From Flavobacterium sp. 5 (GTDB lineage: Bacteria; Bacteroidota; Bacteroidia; Flavobacteriales; Flavobacteriaceae): DNA of 64,000 nucleotides. Of this stretch, positions 49,701 through 57,668 are shown piece after piece. The stretch lies in the NCBI RefSeq assembly GCF_002813295.1, contig NZ_PHUE01000001.1, positions 4,154,001 to 4,218,000 of the forward strand. The letters run 5' to 3'. Under the pieces are notes generated by a model. That model had not been told where the DNA came from. It ran no database searches and saw only the letters and a program-made list of their open reading frames with translations. The first letter of the stretch is position 1, and every line of letters starts with the position of its first letter. Made by a program: the position numbers and the translations under genes.

Positions 49701-49992
49701 ATGGGATCCAAAGGAAACCTGGGCTTTAATCAGTATTATGGTCTATGCTTTTGTAATTCATGCACGTTTTGTTCCTGCAATGAGAGGAAAATGGATTTTC
49801 AACCTGATGAGTATGTTTGCCTTTATTTCGATTTTATTTACCTATTATGGTGTGAATTTCCACTTAGTTGGATTGCATTCATATGCTAGTGGTGAAGCAC
49901 ATTCATTAAGTTGGATTTGGTATTCATTAGGAACTATTTCAGTAATTGGAGCTTTGACATACCCAAAATATAGAAAGTTTTATAAAAAATAA
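46798..49992 (+). CDS. ccsBA: CcsBA-type fused cytochrome c synthase (ResB-CcsA)
   Basis: A 1064-residue membrane protein. The N-terminal half is ResB/CcsB-like: membrane segments around 20-100 ([34 protein letters not shown]), a large periplasmic part, and a further segment near 455. After a secreted-like domain with a His-rich stretch (HVGHNHTND), the C-terminal 300 residues are CcsA: [13 protein letters not shown], the WWD haem motif [21 protein letters not shown], and conserved His residues. System II synthases attach haem to apocytochrome c outside the inner membrane. I chose 46798 because a -7 box lies between it and the upstream ATG. Confidence 0.93.
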   Translation: [1064 protein letters not shown]

Positions 49993-50014
49993 TTTCTAGA
50001 ATATAATGGAATAT

Positions 50015-50048
50015 AAAAAAGGGGTAATCTTTCGATTAGCCCTTTTTT
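50015..50048 (+). terminator. Terminator of ccsBA
   Basis: AAAAAAGGGGTAATC pairs with GATTAGCCCTTTTTT around TTTC, with one G-G mismatch, ending in a T tract 23 bases after the stop. Confidence 0.8.
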
Positions 50049-50294
50049 ATTTTAAGATGCATTTTAATTGTAGAAAATAGTAATCAAAAAAAACTTACAA
50101 TTTGTCATTAAGATGTCTTTTAGTCGGTAAAAAATGTTTTTATTGGTTTTTGGCATGGTATTTGAAAAAGTGTATTTTAAATAATATTATTAGGCTATAA
50201 ATCTTTGAAAGTTAGTACGTTATTTTCATGATTTGTTTACAATAGTTAGTTAAAAAGGTAGGCCCTTATAAAATTATTGGTTTTTTATTTTGTC

Positions 50295-50332
50295 AAAGAT
50301 GCTCCACATGGAGCATCTTTTTTTTTTTTTTG
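50295..50332 (+). terminator. Orphan terminator hairpin
   Basis: AAAGATGCTCC (50295-50305) pairs with GGAGCATCTTT (50310-50320) around a four-base loop and is followed by a long T tract. The hairpin is strong and much richer in G+C than its surroundings, yet no gene precedes it for over 240 bases. Confidence 0.75.
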
Positions 50333-50640
50333 ATGATATCTGTTTTGGCTATTTTGAAACAATGCTAGCACCGTTTATTTGTATAAGGCATTGTTTATTA
50401 GGTTTTAATATTTTTTAAAGAAGTGTTTTTTGTATTATATAATATAAAACTTACTTTATTTAAAATAAAATGTATTTCATCGATAATATATTCATTTTAA
50501 GGATGTTGATTGTTTTTACTTGTATATTAGCATATCTATTCAAAAAAGGATAATTTTTATTGATTTGTAATTTTTTAGATTTAGTAGGTTAGGTTTAGGA
50601 CAATAAATTACATGGGGGAATCTGATAAAAATTATCAATT

Positions 50641-50670
50641 AAAGAGGTTTTCTTTAGAGCCTCTTTTTTT
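50641..50670 (+). terminator. Second orphan terminator hairpin
   Basis: AAAGAGG (50641-50647) pairs with CCTCTTT (50660-50666), followed by T. No plus-strand coding gene precedes it since ccsBA. Confidence 0.6.
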
Positions 50671-50896
50671 GTTCCATAGTTTTGCTTCTTAATTATTCTA
50701 GAGACAAATTTTTTAAAATCAATATATTTTATGTAAGGCTGAGTCAAATTTAATTTGGTGCAAAAATAAAATAGGATTGAAATAATTCTGCTAATATTTT
50801 TTGGAGTTGAACTTTCAGTTTTAATTAACATTTGTTTCGTTAAAATTGTTTCTGATAACACAGATATTTGCTTAAATTTATATCAAAAAATAAACC

Positions 50897-51442
50897 ATGA
50901 AAAATATAGTAGTCGCTATCTGCGCAATGTTTCTTTTTAATAGTCAAATTCAAGCTCAAGTGAAACAAAACATTTATCAATTTAAAGTAGAAGATTTATA
51001 TGGCAAAACTTTTGATTTTGCTTCGCTGAAAGGAAAAAAAATAATGATTGTCAATACTGCTTCAAAATGTGGATTAACTCCACAATATAAAGATTTAGAA
51101 GCTTTATATAAAGAGTATTCTGCCAAAGGATTTGTAATTGTTGGTTTTCCTGCCAATAATTTTGCTTCTCAAGAGCCTGGAACGAAAGAAGAAATTGCCA
51201 GTTTTTGTCAATTAAATTATGGTGTTACTTTCCCTATGATGGATAAAGTTTCTGTGAAAGGTGCTGATATGTGTGCTGTCTATCAATTTTTGACTCAGAA
51301 ATCAAAGAATGGATTGCAAGATTCAGAAGTTCAATGGAATTTTCAAAAGTATCTTATTAATGAAAAAGGAGAATTGGAAAAAGTTATTTCTCCAAAAACT
51401 TTACCAACAGACCCTGAAGTCATAAATTGGGTTAAAGGATAG
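50897..51442 (+). CDS. Secreted glutathione/thioredoxin peroxidase
   Basis: A 181-residue GPx-family protein with a signal peptide (IVVAICAMFLFNSQIQAQ). The peroxidatic Cys is at about 58 in NTASKCGLTPQY; SQEPG and the Trp in VQWNFQKYLI are present. The usual FPCNQF second-Cys segment reads FPANNF here, so that conserved Cys is replaced by Ala, which could change how the oxidised enzyme is recycled. Probably reduces peroxides in the periplasm. Monocistronic with a terminator behind it. Confidence 0.9.
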   Translation: MKNIVVAICAMFLFNSQIQAQVKQNIYQFKVEDLYGKTFDFASLKGKKIMIVNTASKCGLTPQYKDLEALYKEYSAKGFVIVGFPANNFASQEPGTKEEIASFCQLNYGVTFPMMDKVSVKGADMCAVYQFLTQKSKNGLQDSEVQWNFQKYLINEKGELEKVISPKTLPTDPEVINWVKG

Positions 51443-51471
51443 TTTTTTTATTCATTCGGTTATATTATTTT

Positions 51472-51500
51472 AAAAGAGTTTGCTTGTCAAACTCTTTTTT
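51472..51500 (+). terminator. Terminator of the peroxidase gene
   Basis: AAAAGAGTTTG (51472-51482) pairs with CAAACTCTTTT (51488-51498), followed by T, 30 bases after the stop. Confidence 0.9.
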
Positions 51501-51604
51501 GTATTACACTTTCAACGTGTTTGCTTTATTTCTCACAATGACTTTGATTATATAAATGCGACACTATTGTTTGTGCTTGCAAAAAAAGTGTAGTTTCTTT
51601 TGAA

Positions 51605-51637
51605 ATAAAAAAAGGCTCAGCAATTTGCTGAACCTTT
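51605..51637 (-). terminator. Terminator of the sigma/anti-sigma operon
   Basis: AAAGGCTCAGCA (51611-51622) pairs with TGCTGAACCTTT (51626-51637) with one mismatch. The A tract on the left gives the T tail on the minus strand, 24 bases after the anti-sigma stop. Confidence 0.85.
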
Positions 51638-51660
51638 ATAATAATAGTGTATGTTTTAAT

Positions 51661-52449
51661 TTAAACCTTCCCTAAGGTATATAATTGCTCCATTGTTGGT
51701 GTTGGGCTTCCACCTTCTGGTTCTAAGGTTATTCCGAATGCTTCCGCATAACCAGTATCACTAACTTCAAATAGTTTTTGGTCATTACTATCGAAGTCTT
51801 TTAATAAACCAATGCTTGTAGGTGTCAAAACAGGAACTAATTTTAATGCCCAAACTTGGTAAACCATTCCTTTTGGAGGTTTTGGTAAACCTGAAGCGTC
51901 AACATAAACTACTTTTGTTTTTTTGTTCCAATATATTTTAGCAGATGAAGTAGGGGAAACTGCTTGTCCTCCCAAACTTACTACTGTATTTTTTGGATCA
52001 CGAACTACTGCTAAACTAGTTTCGATAGTTTTGTTTTTTAAGGCTAATGAATCGATGGCTTTAACCAAATTATTTTTTTCAGAACTGATTACCACAACTT
52101 TATTATTGGTCTCATTGAGTTGCTGGTATTGATATCCAATTCCTAATAATAAAATGACAGCTGCCGCCCAACCTACATAAGTATATCTTGATGTGGCTGG
52201 CTTCATTTCAATGACTTTCCCGTGTTTCAATTCTAATTTAGCTTTAATTTTTTCATAATTAGCAACCGAATGAAAAGGCGAAAAAGTAGATGATAAAGCA
52301 ACAATGGCTTTTTCTATCGATATTATTTCATCGTCTATTTCGCTATGTTCCTTTGCCAAAGCTGCAACTTCAATGTTTTCTGTTTCACTGAGTAAACCAT
52401 AAACATACAGTTCTAAAATTCCGGAGTCGATATATTGTTTTGTATCCAT
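51661..52449 (-). CDS. RskA-like anti-sigma factor
   Basis: A 262-residue membrane protein. The N-terminal cytoplasmic part (IDSGILELYVYGLLSETENIEVAALAKEHSEI in pieces) resembles the anti-sigma zinc-less ASD; one membrane segment (YVGWAAAVILLLGIGYQY) lies at about 88-105; and the C-terminal periplasmic domain has the RskA features KIYWNKKTKVVYVDASGLPKPPKGMVYQVWAL and a closing FGITLEPEGGSPTPT. RskA-type proteins hold their ECF sigma factor until a signal triggers proteolysis. It follows the sigma gene with a one-base overlap. Confidence 0.9.
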   Translation of the reverse strand: MDTKQYIDSGILELYVYGLLSETENIEVAALAKEHSEIDDEIISIEKAIVALSSTFSPFHSVANYEKIKAKLELKHGKVIEMKPATSRYTYVGWAAAVILLLGIGYQYQQLNETNNKVVVISSEKNNLVKAIDSLALKNKTIETSLAVVRDPKNTVVSLGGQAVSPTSSAKIYWNKKTKVVYVDASGLPKPPKGMVYQVWALKLVPVLTPTSIGLLKDFDSNDQKLFEVSDTGYAEAFGITLEPEGGSPTPTMEQLYTLGKV

Positions 52450-52979
52450 TATAATTTTAAATAAAGTCGTAAATCGTTAATACAATTCCTGTTTTGCGTT
52501 TTTACAGTTCCTAAGGGAATGGCCAATTCCTCCGAAGCTTCCTGTTGTGTGTATCCTTTAAAGAATAACAAATCGATAATTTGAATGCATTTGGGTTTTA
52601 GTTTTTTTACAAATTCTTGAATTCCTATTGCATCAATTAGATGCGATAGCTTGTTGCTGTCGTCTAATAGATGTACGAAATTATCGGAGGAAAGGTTTTT
52701 TTGACTGTTATTAAAATTTTTAGACCTTAGTTTATCGATTGAAGTATTTCTAGCAATATTAAGAATCCAGGTGTAAAAACGTCCTTTGCTTTCGTGATAA
52801 GAATCAATGTTTTTCCAAATTTTTACAAAAACTTCTTGTAGAACATCTTCAGCTTCTTCTCGATTTTTCACTAATGTATTGATAACCGCAAACAAACTTT
52901 TAGAATACATATCGTATAAATGGGTAAAAGCTTTTTCGTCCTTCTTATAAATTAAAACTAATAATTCGTCTTGGGTCAT
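52449..52979 (-). CDS. ECF RNA polymerase sigma factor
   Basis: A 176-residue sigma-70 family ECF factor. Region 2 reads FTHLYDMYSKSLFAVINTLVKNREEAEDVLQEVFVKIWKNIDSY in pieces (AEDVLQEVFVKIW), and region 4 LLFFKGYTQQEASEELAIPLGTVKTQNRNCINDLR (helix-turn-helix). It is paired with an RskA-like anti-sigma factor, like SigK/RskA systems. A TAAGTTTG -7-like box lies at 53015-53008 on the minus strand, 29 bases upstream. Confidence 0.93.
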   Translation of the reverse strand: MTQDELLVLIYKKDEKAFTHLYDMYSKSLFAVINTLVKNREEAEDVLQEVFVKIWKNIDSYHESKGRFYTWILNIARNTSIDKLRSKNFNNSQKNLSSDNFVHLLDDSNKLSHLIDAIGIQEFVKKLKPKCIQIIDLLFFKGYTQQEASEELAIPLGTVKTQNRNCINDLRLYLKL

Positions 52980-54003
52980 AATGATGTGGATTAGTGTCTT
53001 AGTCTTACAAACTTATACAATTCCTTTTAATTACTAACATTTTTAATAATTATTGAAAATAAAAGAATTGTTTTATTTAAAATTAAAATTATTTTTCATT
53101 TTAAAATACTGATTTGTAGTATTTTGTAATATTTTTTTATTTTTTTTAAAACCAAAAGCAATCCGATTACGTAAATGCTTTTATAACTTTTTAAATTATA
53201 ATATGATGAAAAAATAAAATTGGCATTAGGACTTTCATTAATTAGCAATTAAAGATTAGTTCTAATTTTAATATAACATATAACAAATTTTTTAAAAATA
53301 AAGTTTTGGCTGGTGTATGATGTAATTAATGTAGGATTGTAATTGATTTTTTATGATTGAACTAAAAATCCAACCCCCCAATTGATTTTAGGGCATATCT
53401 GTTTAAATGATGTATCACTCGCAAATTAATTACCATACTTAGCCATGGCTGGTAAGTTTTTTTTAAAATAATTTGGGAATAGTTTTAATTGTCTAGTGTT
53501 CTTATAATCAGATCATAATATAAAAAAATATAGATGTGTTCGGACACCCAATAGAAAATGCATATGTTCTAAATACCACAACAGAGACTTATGTTTATAC
53601 TAATTAGTTGGGTGTCTTTGACATCGAAAAAAAACATAATGGATGATAATTTTGTAAAAACAAGTGATTTGATATGTAAAAAGTACTGTTTACTGTTGCC
53701 AATTGTAACTTGAATTATATTTATAAAAAAGGTGTTTTGTCTTTAGATCCAAAATTTATTTAATTTCAAATGAAATGAAACCCAATTTGACACCAAATCC
53801 AGAATATAAAATAAACGTGTATCAGTTGAATAAATTTATTTTACGCCAGGAAACCCTTTTACCTCAAACAAATAATTGCCTACTAATATCTAAATTTTAA
53901 AATTTATTTTGTTTGTTAAGGAGTCTGTTGTTACTTGCAACAGGCTCCTTTTTGTGTTTTCAAATTAAAGAAGCAATCAGCTTGCATTATCCTTAAAGAC
54001 TAT
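52980..54003. other. 1-kb gene-free AT-rich region
   Basis: No convincing gene in either strand. Visible structure: a -7-like box for the sigma gene (53008-53015), a 9-base inverted repeat GACACCCAA (53543-53551) / TTGGGTGTC (53608-53616) spanning 74 bases, and a terminator at 53919-53954 with no gene before it. It could hold decayed sequence or an untranslated RNA. Confidence 0.5.
53919..53954 (+). terminator. Orphan terminator
   Basis: AAGGAG and CTGTTG pair with CAACAG and CTCCTT (one mismatch between them), loop TTACTTG, T tract after. No plus-strand gene lies in the preceding 2 kb. Confidence 0.7.
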
Positions 54004-54198
54004 TTAAGATTCGTCTTTGGTTGTACGCACCAAGCTTATACCTGAAGTAAAAAAAACAATTCCTAAGATTCCATAAATAATTAATGATTTAATATCTCGT
54101 GTTTGTCCTGATGTATCTGTAAATATTACTGCCGCATAAATAAGTCCCACTATACCAAGAATAGTAAGTAATGCTCCGAAAAATCTCTTTAGGTTCAT
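54004..54198 (-). CDS. Small two-span membrane protein
   Basis: A 64-residue protein with two hydrophobic segments (FFGALLTILGIVGLIYAAVIF and SLIIYGILGIVFFTSGISLV) separated by a short charged loop (TDTSGQTRDIK) and ending in a charged tail. Similar small proteins occur widely in Bacteroidota; their function is unknown to me. Monocistronic. Confidence 0.75.
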   Translation of the reverse strand: MNLKRFFGALLTILGIVGLIYAAVIFTDTSGQTRDIKSLIIYGILGIVFFTSGISLVRTTKDES

Positions 54199-54293
54199 AA
54201 TGTTTTTGTTTTAAGATTACATACAAATGTATTGGCATGTTAGCTTAAATATGTTACATATTTACTGTCGAAACTTATAATATTTGAGCTTAT

Positions 54294-55241
54294 TTACTTT
54301 TCTTGTGCAATAACTTCCTTTACTGTGGCTTCGTAATTCCGAATGCTTTTAGATTTTTTGATATTTTTATGGACTTTATGAGGATTTGAAAATATAACCG
54401 AAAAATACTCCCATAAGTGGTGCATTTTTAATAAAATATGAGTTTGTCCCGATAAAGATTCGCTGTATCCTTCATATAAAGTGTCGTGAAAGGCGCTAAA
54501 TAATTCCATTTTGTTTTTGGGATATTCAGTAGTGTTATTTTTTATCATACTTGGTAGAAAAGGGTTGGCGATTAAACCTCTTCCAATCATCCAATGGTCA
54601 ATTGACGGAAAACGCTGCTGCATTTCATGAAATTTAGCCACCGAAGTAATATCACCATTATAATATAATTTGTGTTTCGTGTTGTCTATGCATTGTTGGA
54701 ACGCATCTAGATGAACGCCACCTTTGTACAATTGTTTGCCAATGCGGGCGTGTATGGCAATGTTTTTTATTGGATAGGTATCTAAAATGGGTAAAACATC
54801 TAGAATCTCTTCGGTTGTATCATATCCCAAACGCATTTTCATGGAAACAATAATATCTGTTTCAGAATGTGCTCTATCCAGTATATGATTGATTTTTTCG
54901 GTATTACTAATAAGTCCTGAACCCATTCCGGATTTCGTAACCATTGGATACGGGCAACCTAAATTCCAGTTCAATTCTTTATATCCTAATTCTCTAACAT
55001 ATTTGGCAACAAATAAAAACTCATCAGCATCATTGGTTATAACTTGCGGAATTACTTCTAAACTGGAATTATTCTCAGGTAATAAATCACGTTCGTAAGA
55101 TGATTTTATGACTAGTTTTCCGTTCAAACGGATGTAAGGAGCGTAAAAAGTGTCTATCCCTCCAAAATATTTGTTTTGAGCATTTCTAAAACGAAAGTCA
55201 GTAAATCCTTGTAGGGGAGAAGAGAGCAAAGTGAAATCCAT
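54294..55241 (-). CDS. dus: tRNA-dihydrouridine synthase
   Basis: A 315-residue flavoenzyme of the Dus family. The N-terminal SSPLQGFTDFRFR is the FMN-binding opening; the catalytic Cys lies in LNWNLGCPYPMVTKSGMGSGL (read in pieces: GCPYPMV); and VSMKMRLGYD, IAIHARI and the late NGDITS and MIGRGL complete the signature. Dus reduces uridine to dihydrouridine in tRNA D-loops. The exact subclass (DusC-like by size) is not certain. Confidence 0.9.
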   Translation of the reverse strand: MDFTLLSSPLQGFTDFRFRNAQNKYFGGIDTFYAPYIRLNGKLVIKSSYERDLLPENNSSLEVIPQVITNDADEFLFVAKYVRELGYKELNWNLGCPYPMVTKSGMGSGLISNTEKINHILDRAHSETDIIVSMKMRLGYDTTEEILDVLPILDTYPIKNIAIHARIGKQLYKGGVHLDAFQQCIDNTKHKLYYNGDITSVAKFHEMQQRFPSIDHWMIGRGLIANPFLPSMIKNNTTEYPKNKMELFSAFHDTLYEGYSESLSGQTHILLKMHHLWEYFSVIFSNPHKVHKNIKKSKSIRNYEATVKEVIAQEK

Positions 55242-55349
55242 AGTATTTGTAAAAGTGCAAAGATACTACAAAGTTATAAGTCGAAAGTTTATAAAGTCAT
55301 AAAGTCGAAAGTCAAATTGGTTAAAACAAGACTTGATAACTTTTGACTT

Positions 55350-55850
55350 TTACTTCTCCAAAATCAATTGCATAAAAACGGAGTGTAACCATCGGTCAAA
55401 TTTATACCCTGATTCTTTTATAATTCCAACCGTTTTGAAGCCGAATTTTTCATGAAAATCGACACTGCTTTGATTTTCTTCATCGATTACAGCGATCATT
55501 GTATGAAGGTTTTGTTTTTTTGCTATTTGGATTAATTCAGCTAGTAAAATTTTTCCAATTCCTTTTCCTTGATAATCGTTACTTACATAAACCGAATGTT
55601 CTACAGTAAATTTATAAGCCTCTTTAAACCGAAATTCACCATACATACCAAAACCTGCTACTTTGCCTTCGCATACTGCAACGATGACAGGGAAGTTTTT
55701 ATTGATTTTGTCATCTAATAATACCTTTTGCTGATCATAAGTTCTAATATTATAATCGTATAAGGCTGTTGAGTTTAGGATATTATAATTTATAATATCT
55801 AATATGGCTTGTGTGTCTTCGGTTTTATAAGGACGTAAGGTGATTTCCAT
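55350..55850 (-). CDS. GNAT acetyltransferase, phosphinothricin acetyltransferase-like
   Basis: About 166 residues from the ATG at 55850. The frame could extend to a TTG at 55871, but MEITLRPYKTEDTQAILDIIN is the typical family start. The acetyl-CoA-binding motif is YQGKGIGKILL, and the fold pattern HSVYVSNDYQGKG plus DRWLHSVFMQ fits the PAT/YncA subgroup. Substrates of these enzymes include methionine sulfoximine-type amino acids. Confidence 0.88.
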   Translation of the reverse strand: MEITLRPYKTEDTQAILDIINYNILNSTALYDYNIRTYDQQKVLLDDKINKNFPVIVAVCEGKVAGFGMYGEFRFKEAYKFTVEHSVYVSNDYQGKGIGKILLAELIQIAKKQNLHTMIAVIDEENQSSVDFHEKFGFKTVGIIKESGYKFDRWLHSVFMQLILEK

Positions 55851-55917
55851 TTGAAAATTTTTTGTTTTCAAATTTAAGAAAACTATTTAAGAATACTTAA
55901 AAACCCTTGTAACTTAG

Positions 55918-55925
55918 TATCTTTG
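55918..55925 (+). promoter_or_regulatory. -7 box TATCTTTG of the menD promoter
   Basis: Exact TAnnTTTG match 19 bases before the menD ATG. The nearest TTG lies 8 bases upstream, too close for a standard -33 element, so the upstream part of the promoter is uncertain. Confidence 0.45.
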
Positions 55926-55944
55926 TTTCTTTGAAAATTATACA

Positions 55945-57606
55945 ATGACGTACCCCAAAATACCTTTAGCACAAAGCATTCTTCAAATTTTTTTAGCCAA
56001 AGAAATCACCAACATTATCATATCTCCTGGTTCAAGAAACGCACCCTTAACAATAGGTTTTGCAAGTAATCCAGCTTTTCAATGTTATAGCATAGCTGAT
56101 GAGCGTGTAGCTGCCTTTTTTGCTTTGGGAATCGCTCAGCAAACCCGAAAACCAACTGTACTTGTTTGTACTTCAGGTTCGGCTTTGTTAAATTATTATC
56201 CAGCACTTGCAGAAGCTTTTTACAGCGAGATTCCACTGATTGTTATTTCGGCAGACAGGCCTCAAAGTAAGATTGATATTGGTGACGGACAAACCATTCG
56301 TCAGCAAAATGTTTTTGAAAATCATTCTTTGTACAATGCCAATTTAACTGAGGAAGTATCTAAAGAAAATGATAGAAAAATCAATGAAGCAATTAATATG
56401 GCAATCGATAAAAAGGGACCGGTTCATATTAATGCGCCTTTTGAAGAGCCTTTGTATGAAACGGTTTCCGAGTCAAGTGTGAATAGTGAAATTTTTGCTT
56501 CCGCAAAAGAGCTACAGACAATCGATACTGCAACGTTACTGGAAAGCGCGAGTCTTTGGAACATAGCTACTCGGAAATTGATTCTTGTTGGGGTAAATGA
56601 ACCCAATACAATTGATTCAGAAATTATTGAAGCTTTTGCAAATGATAAATCGGTGGTTGTAATGACCGAGACAACTTCAAATTTGCATCATCCAAGCTTT
56701 ATAAATAGTATTGATACGGTTATAACTCCTTTTGCTGCAGAAGATTTTGAGGCATTTCAACCAGAAATTCTAGTTACTTTTGGTGGAATGGTAGTTTCCA
56801 AACGTATAAAAGCTTTCTTAAGAAAATACAACCCCAAACAGCATTGGCATATTGATACTTTGAGAGCTTATGACACTTTTGGTTGTTTGACGAAACACTT
56901 TGAATTAAATCCTAATACTTTTTTCAACTCCTTTTTGCCATTAAGAGCAAAAATTGAAAGTGATTATTTCAGTAAAATGGATGCGATTAGAATGTTGCGT
57001 AACGAGAAACACGAAATCTATTTGTCTAAAATTCCTTTTACAGATTTGAAGGTTTTTGAAAAAGTAATTCAGAGTTTGCCAAAGAATAGTCAATTGCAAA
57101 TTAGCAATAGTTCAGCCATTAGATATGCTCAATTAATTCCTATTGATAGTTCAATTGAAGTGTATTGTAATAGGGGAACGAGCGGGATTGACGGAAGTAC
57201 TTCGACAGCTATTGGTGCTGCGGTAGGAAATAACAATCCAACAGTTTTTATTACTGGAGATATTGGATTTTTATATGATAGCAATGCGCTTTGGAACAAT
57301 TATATTCCTAAAAATTTCAAAATTATTTTAATTAATAACGGAGGAGGAGGTATTTTTAGAATTTTACCAGGGCATGAAGAAACTCCTGTTTTTAATACTT
57401 ACTTTGAAACATCACATAAATTAACCGCAGAACATTTATCTAAAATGTATGGTTTGAATTATTTGGTAGCAAATGATGAAGCTAGTCTAATAAGTGAGTT
57501 GAATTCATTGTATGAACAAAATGACAAACCAACTATTCTGGAAGTTTTCACTCCTACCTTAGATAACAATGCAGTTTTATTGCAGTATTTTAAAGAGTTG
57601 GTTTAG
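55945..57606 (+). CDS. menD: MenD, SEPHCHC synthase of menaquinone biosynthesis
   Basis: A 553-residue thiamine-diphosphate enzyme. The N-terminal ISPGSRNAPLTIGFA and CTSGSALLNYYPALAEAFYSEIPLIVISADRP (in pieces) are typical, and the C-terminal ThDP-binding motif reads TGDIGFLYDSNALWNN ... INNGGGGIFRILPG. It condenses isochorismate with 2-oxoglutarate in menaquinone synthesis. Length and motifs match the family fully. It is followed by a terminator. Confidence 0.95.
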   Translation: MTYPKIPLAQSILQIFLAKEITNIIISPGSRNAPLTIGFASNPAFQCYSIADERVAAFFALGIAQQTRKPTVLVCTSGSALLNYYPALAEAFYSEIPLIVISADRPQSKIDIGDGQTIRQQNVFENHSLYNANLTEEVSKENDRKINEAINMAIDKKGPVHINAPFEEPLYETVSESSVNSEIFASAKELQTIDTATLLESASLWNIATRKLILVGVNEPNTIDSEIIEAFANDKSVVVMTETTSNLHHPSFINSIDTVITPFAAEDFEAFQPEILVTFGGMVVSKRIKAFLRKYNPKQHWHIDTLRAYDTFGCLTKHFELNPNTFFNSFLPLRAKIESDYFSKMDAIRMLRNEKHEIYLSKIPFTDLKVFEKVIQSLPKNSQLQISNSSAIRYAQLIPIDSSIEVYCNRGTSGIDGSTSTAIGAAVGNNNPTVFITGDIGFLYDSNALWNNYIPKNFKIILINNGGGGIFRILPGHEETPVFNTYFETSHKLTAEHLSKMYGLNYLVANDEASLISELNSLYEQNDKPTILEVFTPTLDNNAVLLQYFKELV

Positions 57607-57630
57607 GAAAACTAAATAGATTAAAATCCA

Positions 57631-57656
57631 AAAAAAGCGCCTGAGTTGGCGCTTCT
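57631..57656. terminator. Terminator between menD and the M28 gene
   Basis: AAGCGCC (57635-57641) pairs with GGCGCTT (57648-57654) around TGAGTT, with an A tract on the left. The genes on either side are convergent, and the A tract makes it strongest for the minus strand. Confidence 0.7.
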
Positions 57657-57668
57657 TGCATTTTATAT

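Larger units (their letters stand above)
50053..50896. other. 840-base gene-poor region with two orphan terminators
   Basis: Two T-tailed hairpins lie here without a protein-coding gene in front of them: GATGCTCC/GGAGCATC (50295-50332) and AAAGAGG/CCTCTTT (50641-50670). The region is otherwise AT-rich. A minus-strand frame at 50595-50861 has no plausible protein features and is crossed by the second hairpin. Small RNAs or decayed genes are possible. GATATTTG at 50863-50870 may be the -7 box of the peroxidase gene. Confidence 0.5.

Noticed and set aside
50595..50861. Minus-strand 88-residue open frame upstream of the peroxidase gene
   Set aside because: Sequence lacks protein-like features, a plus-strand terminator hairpin crosses it, and no promoter or operon context supports it.
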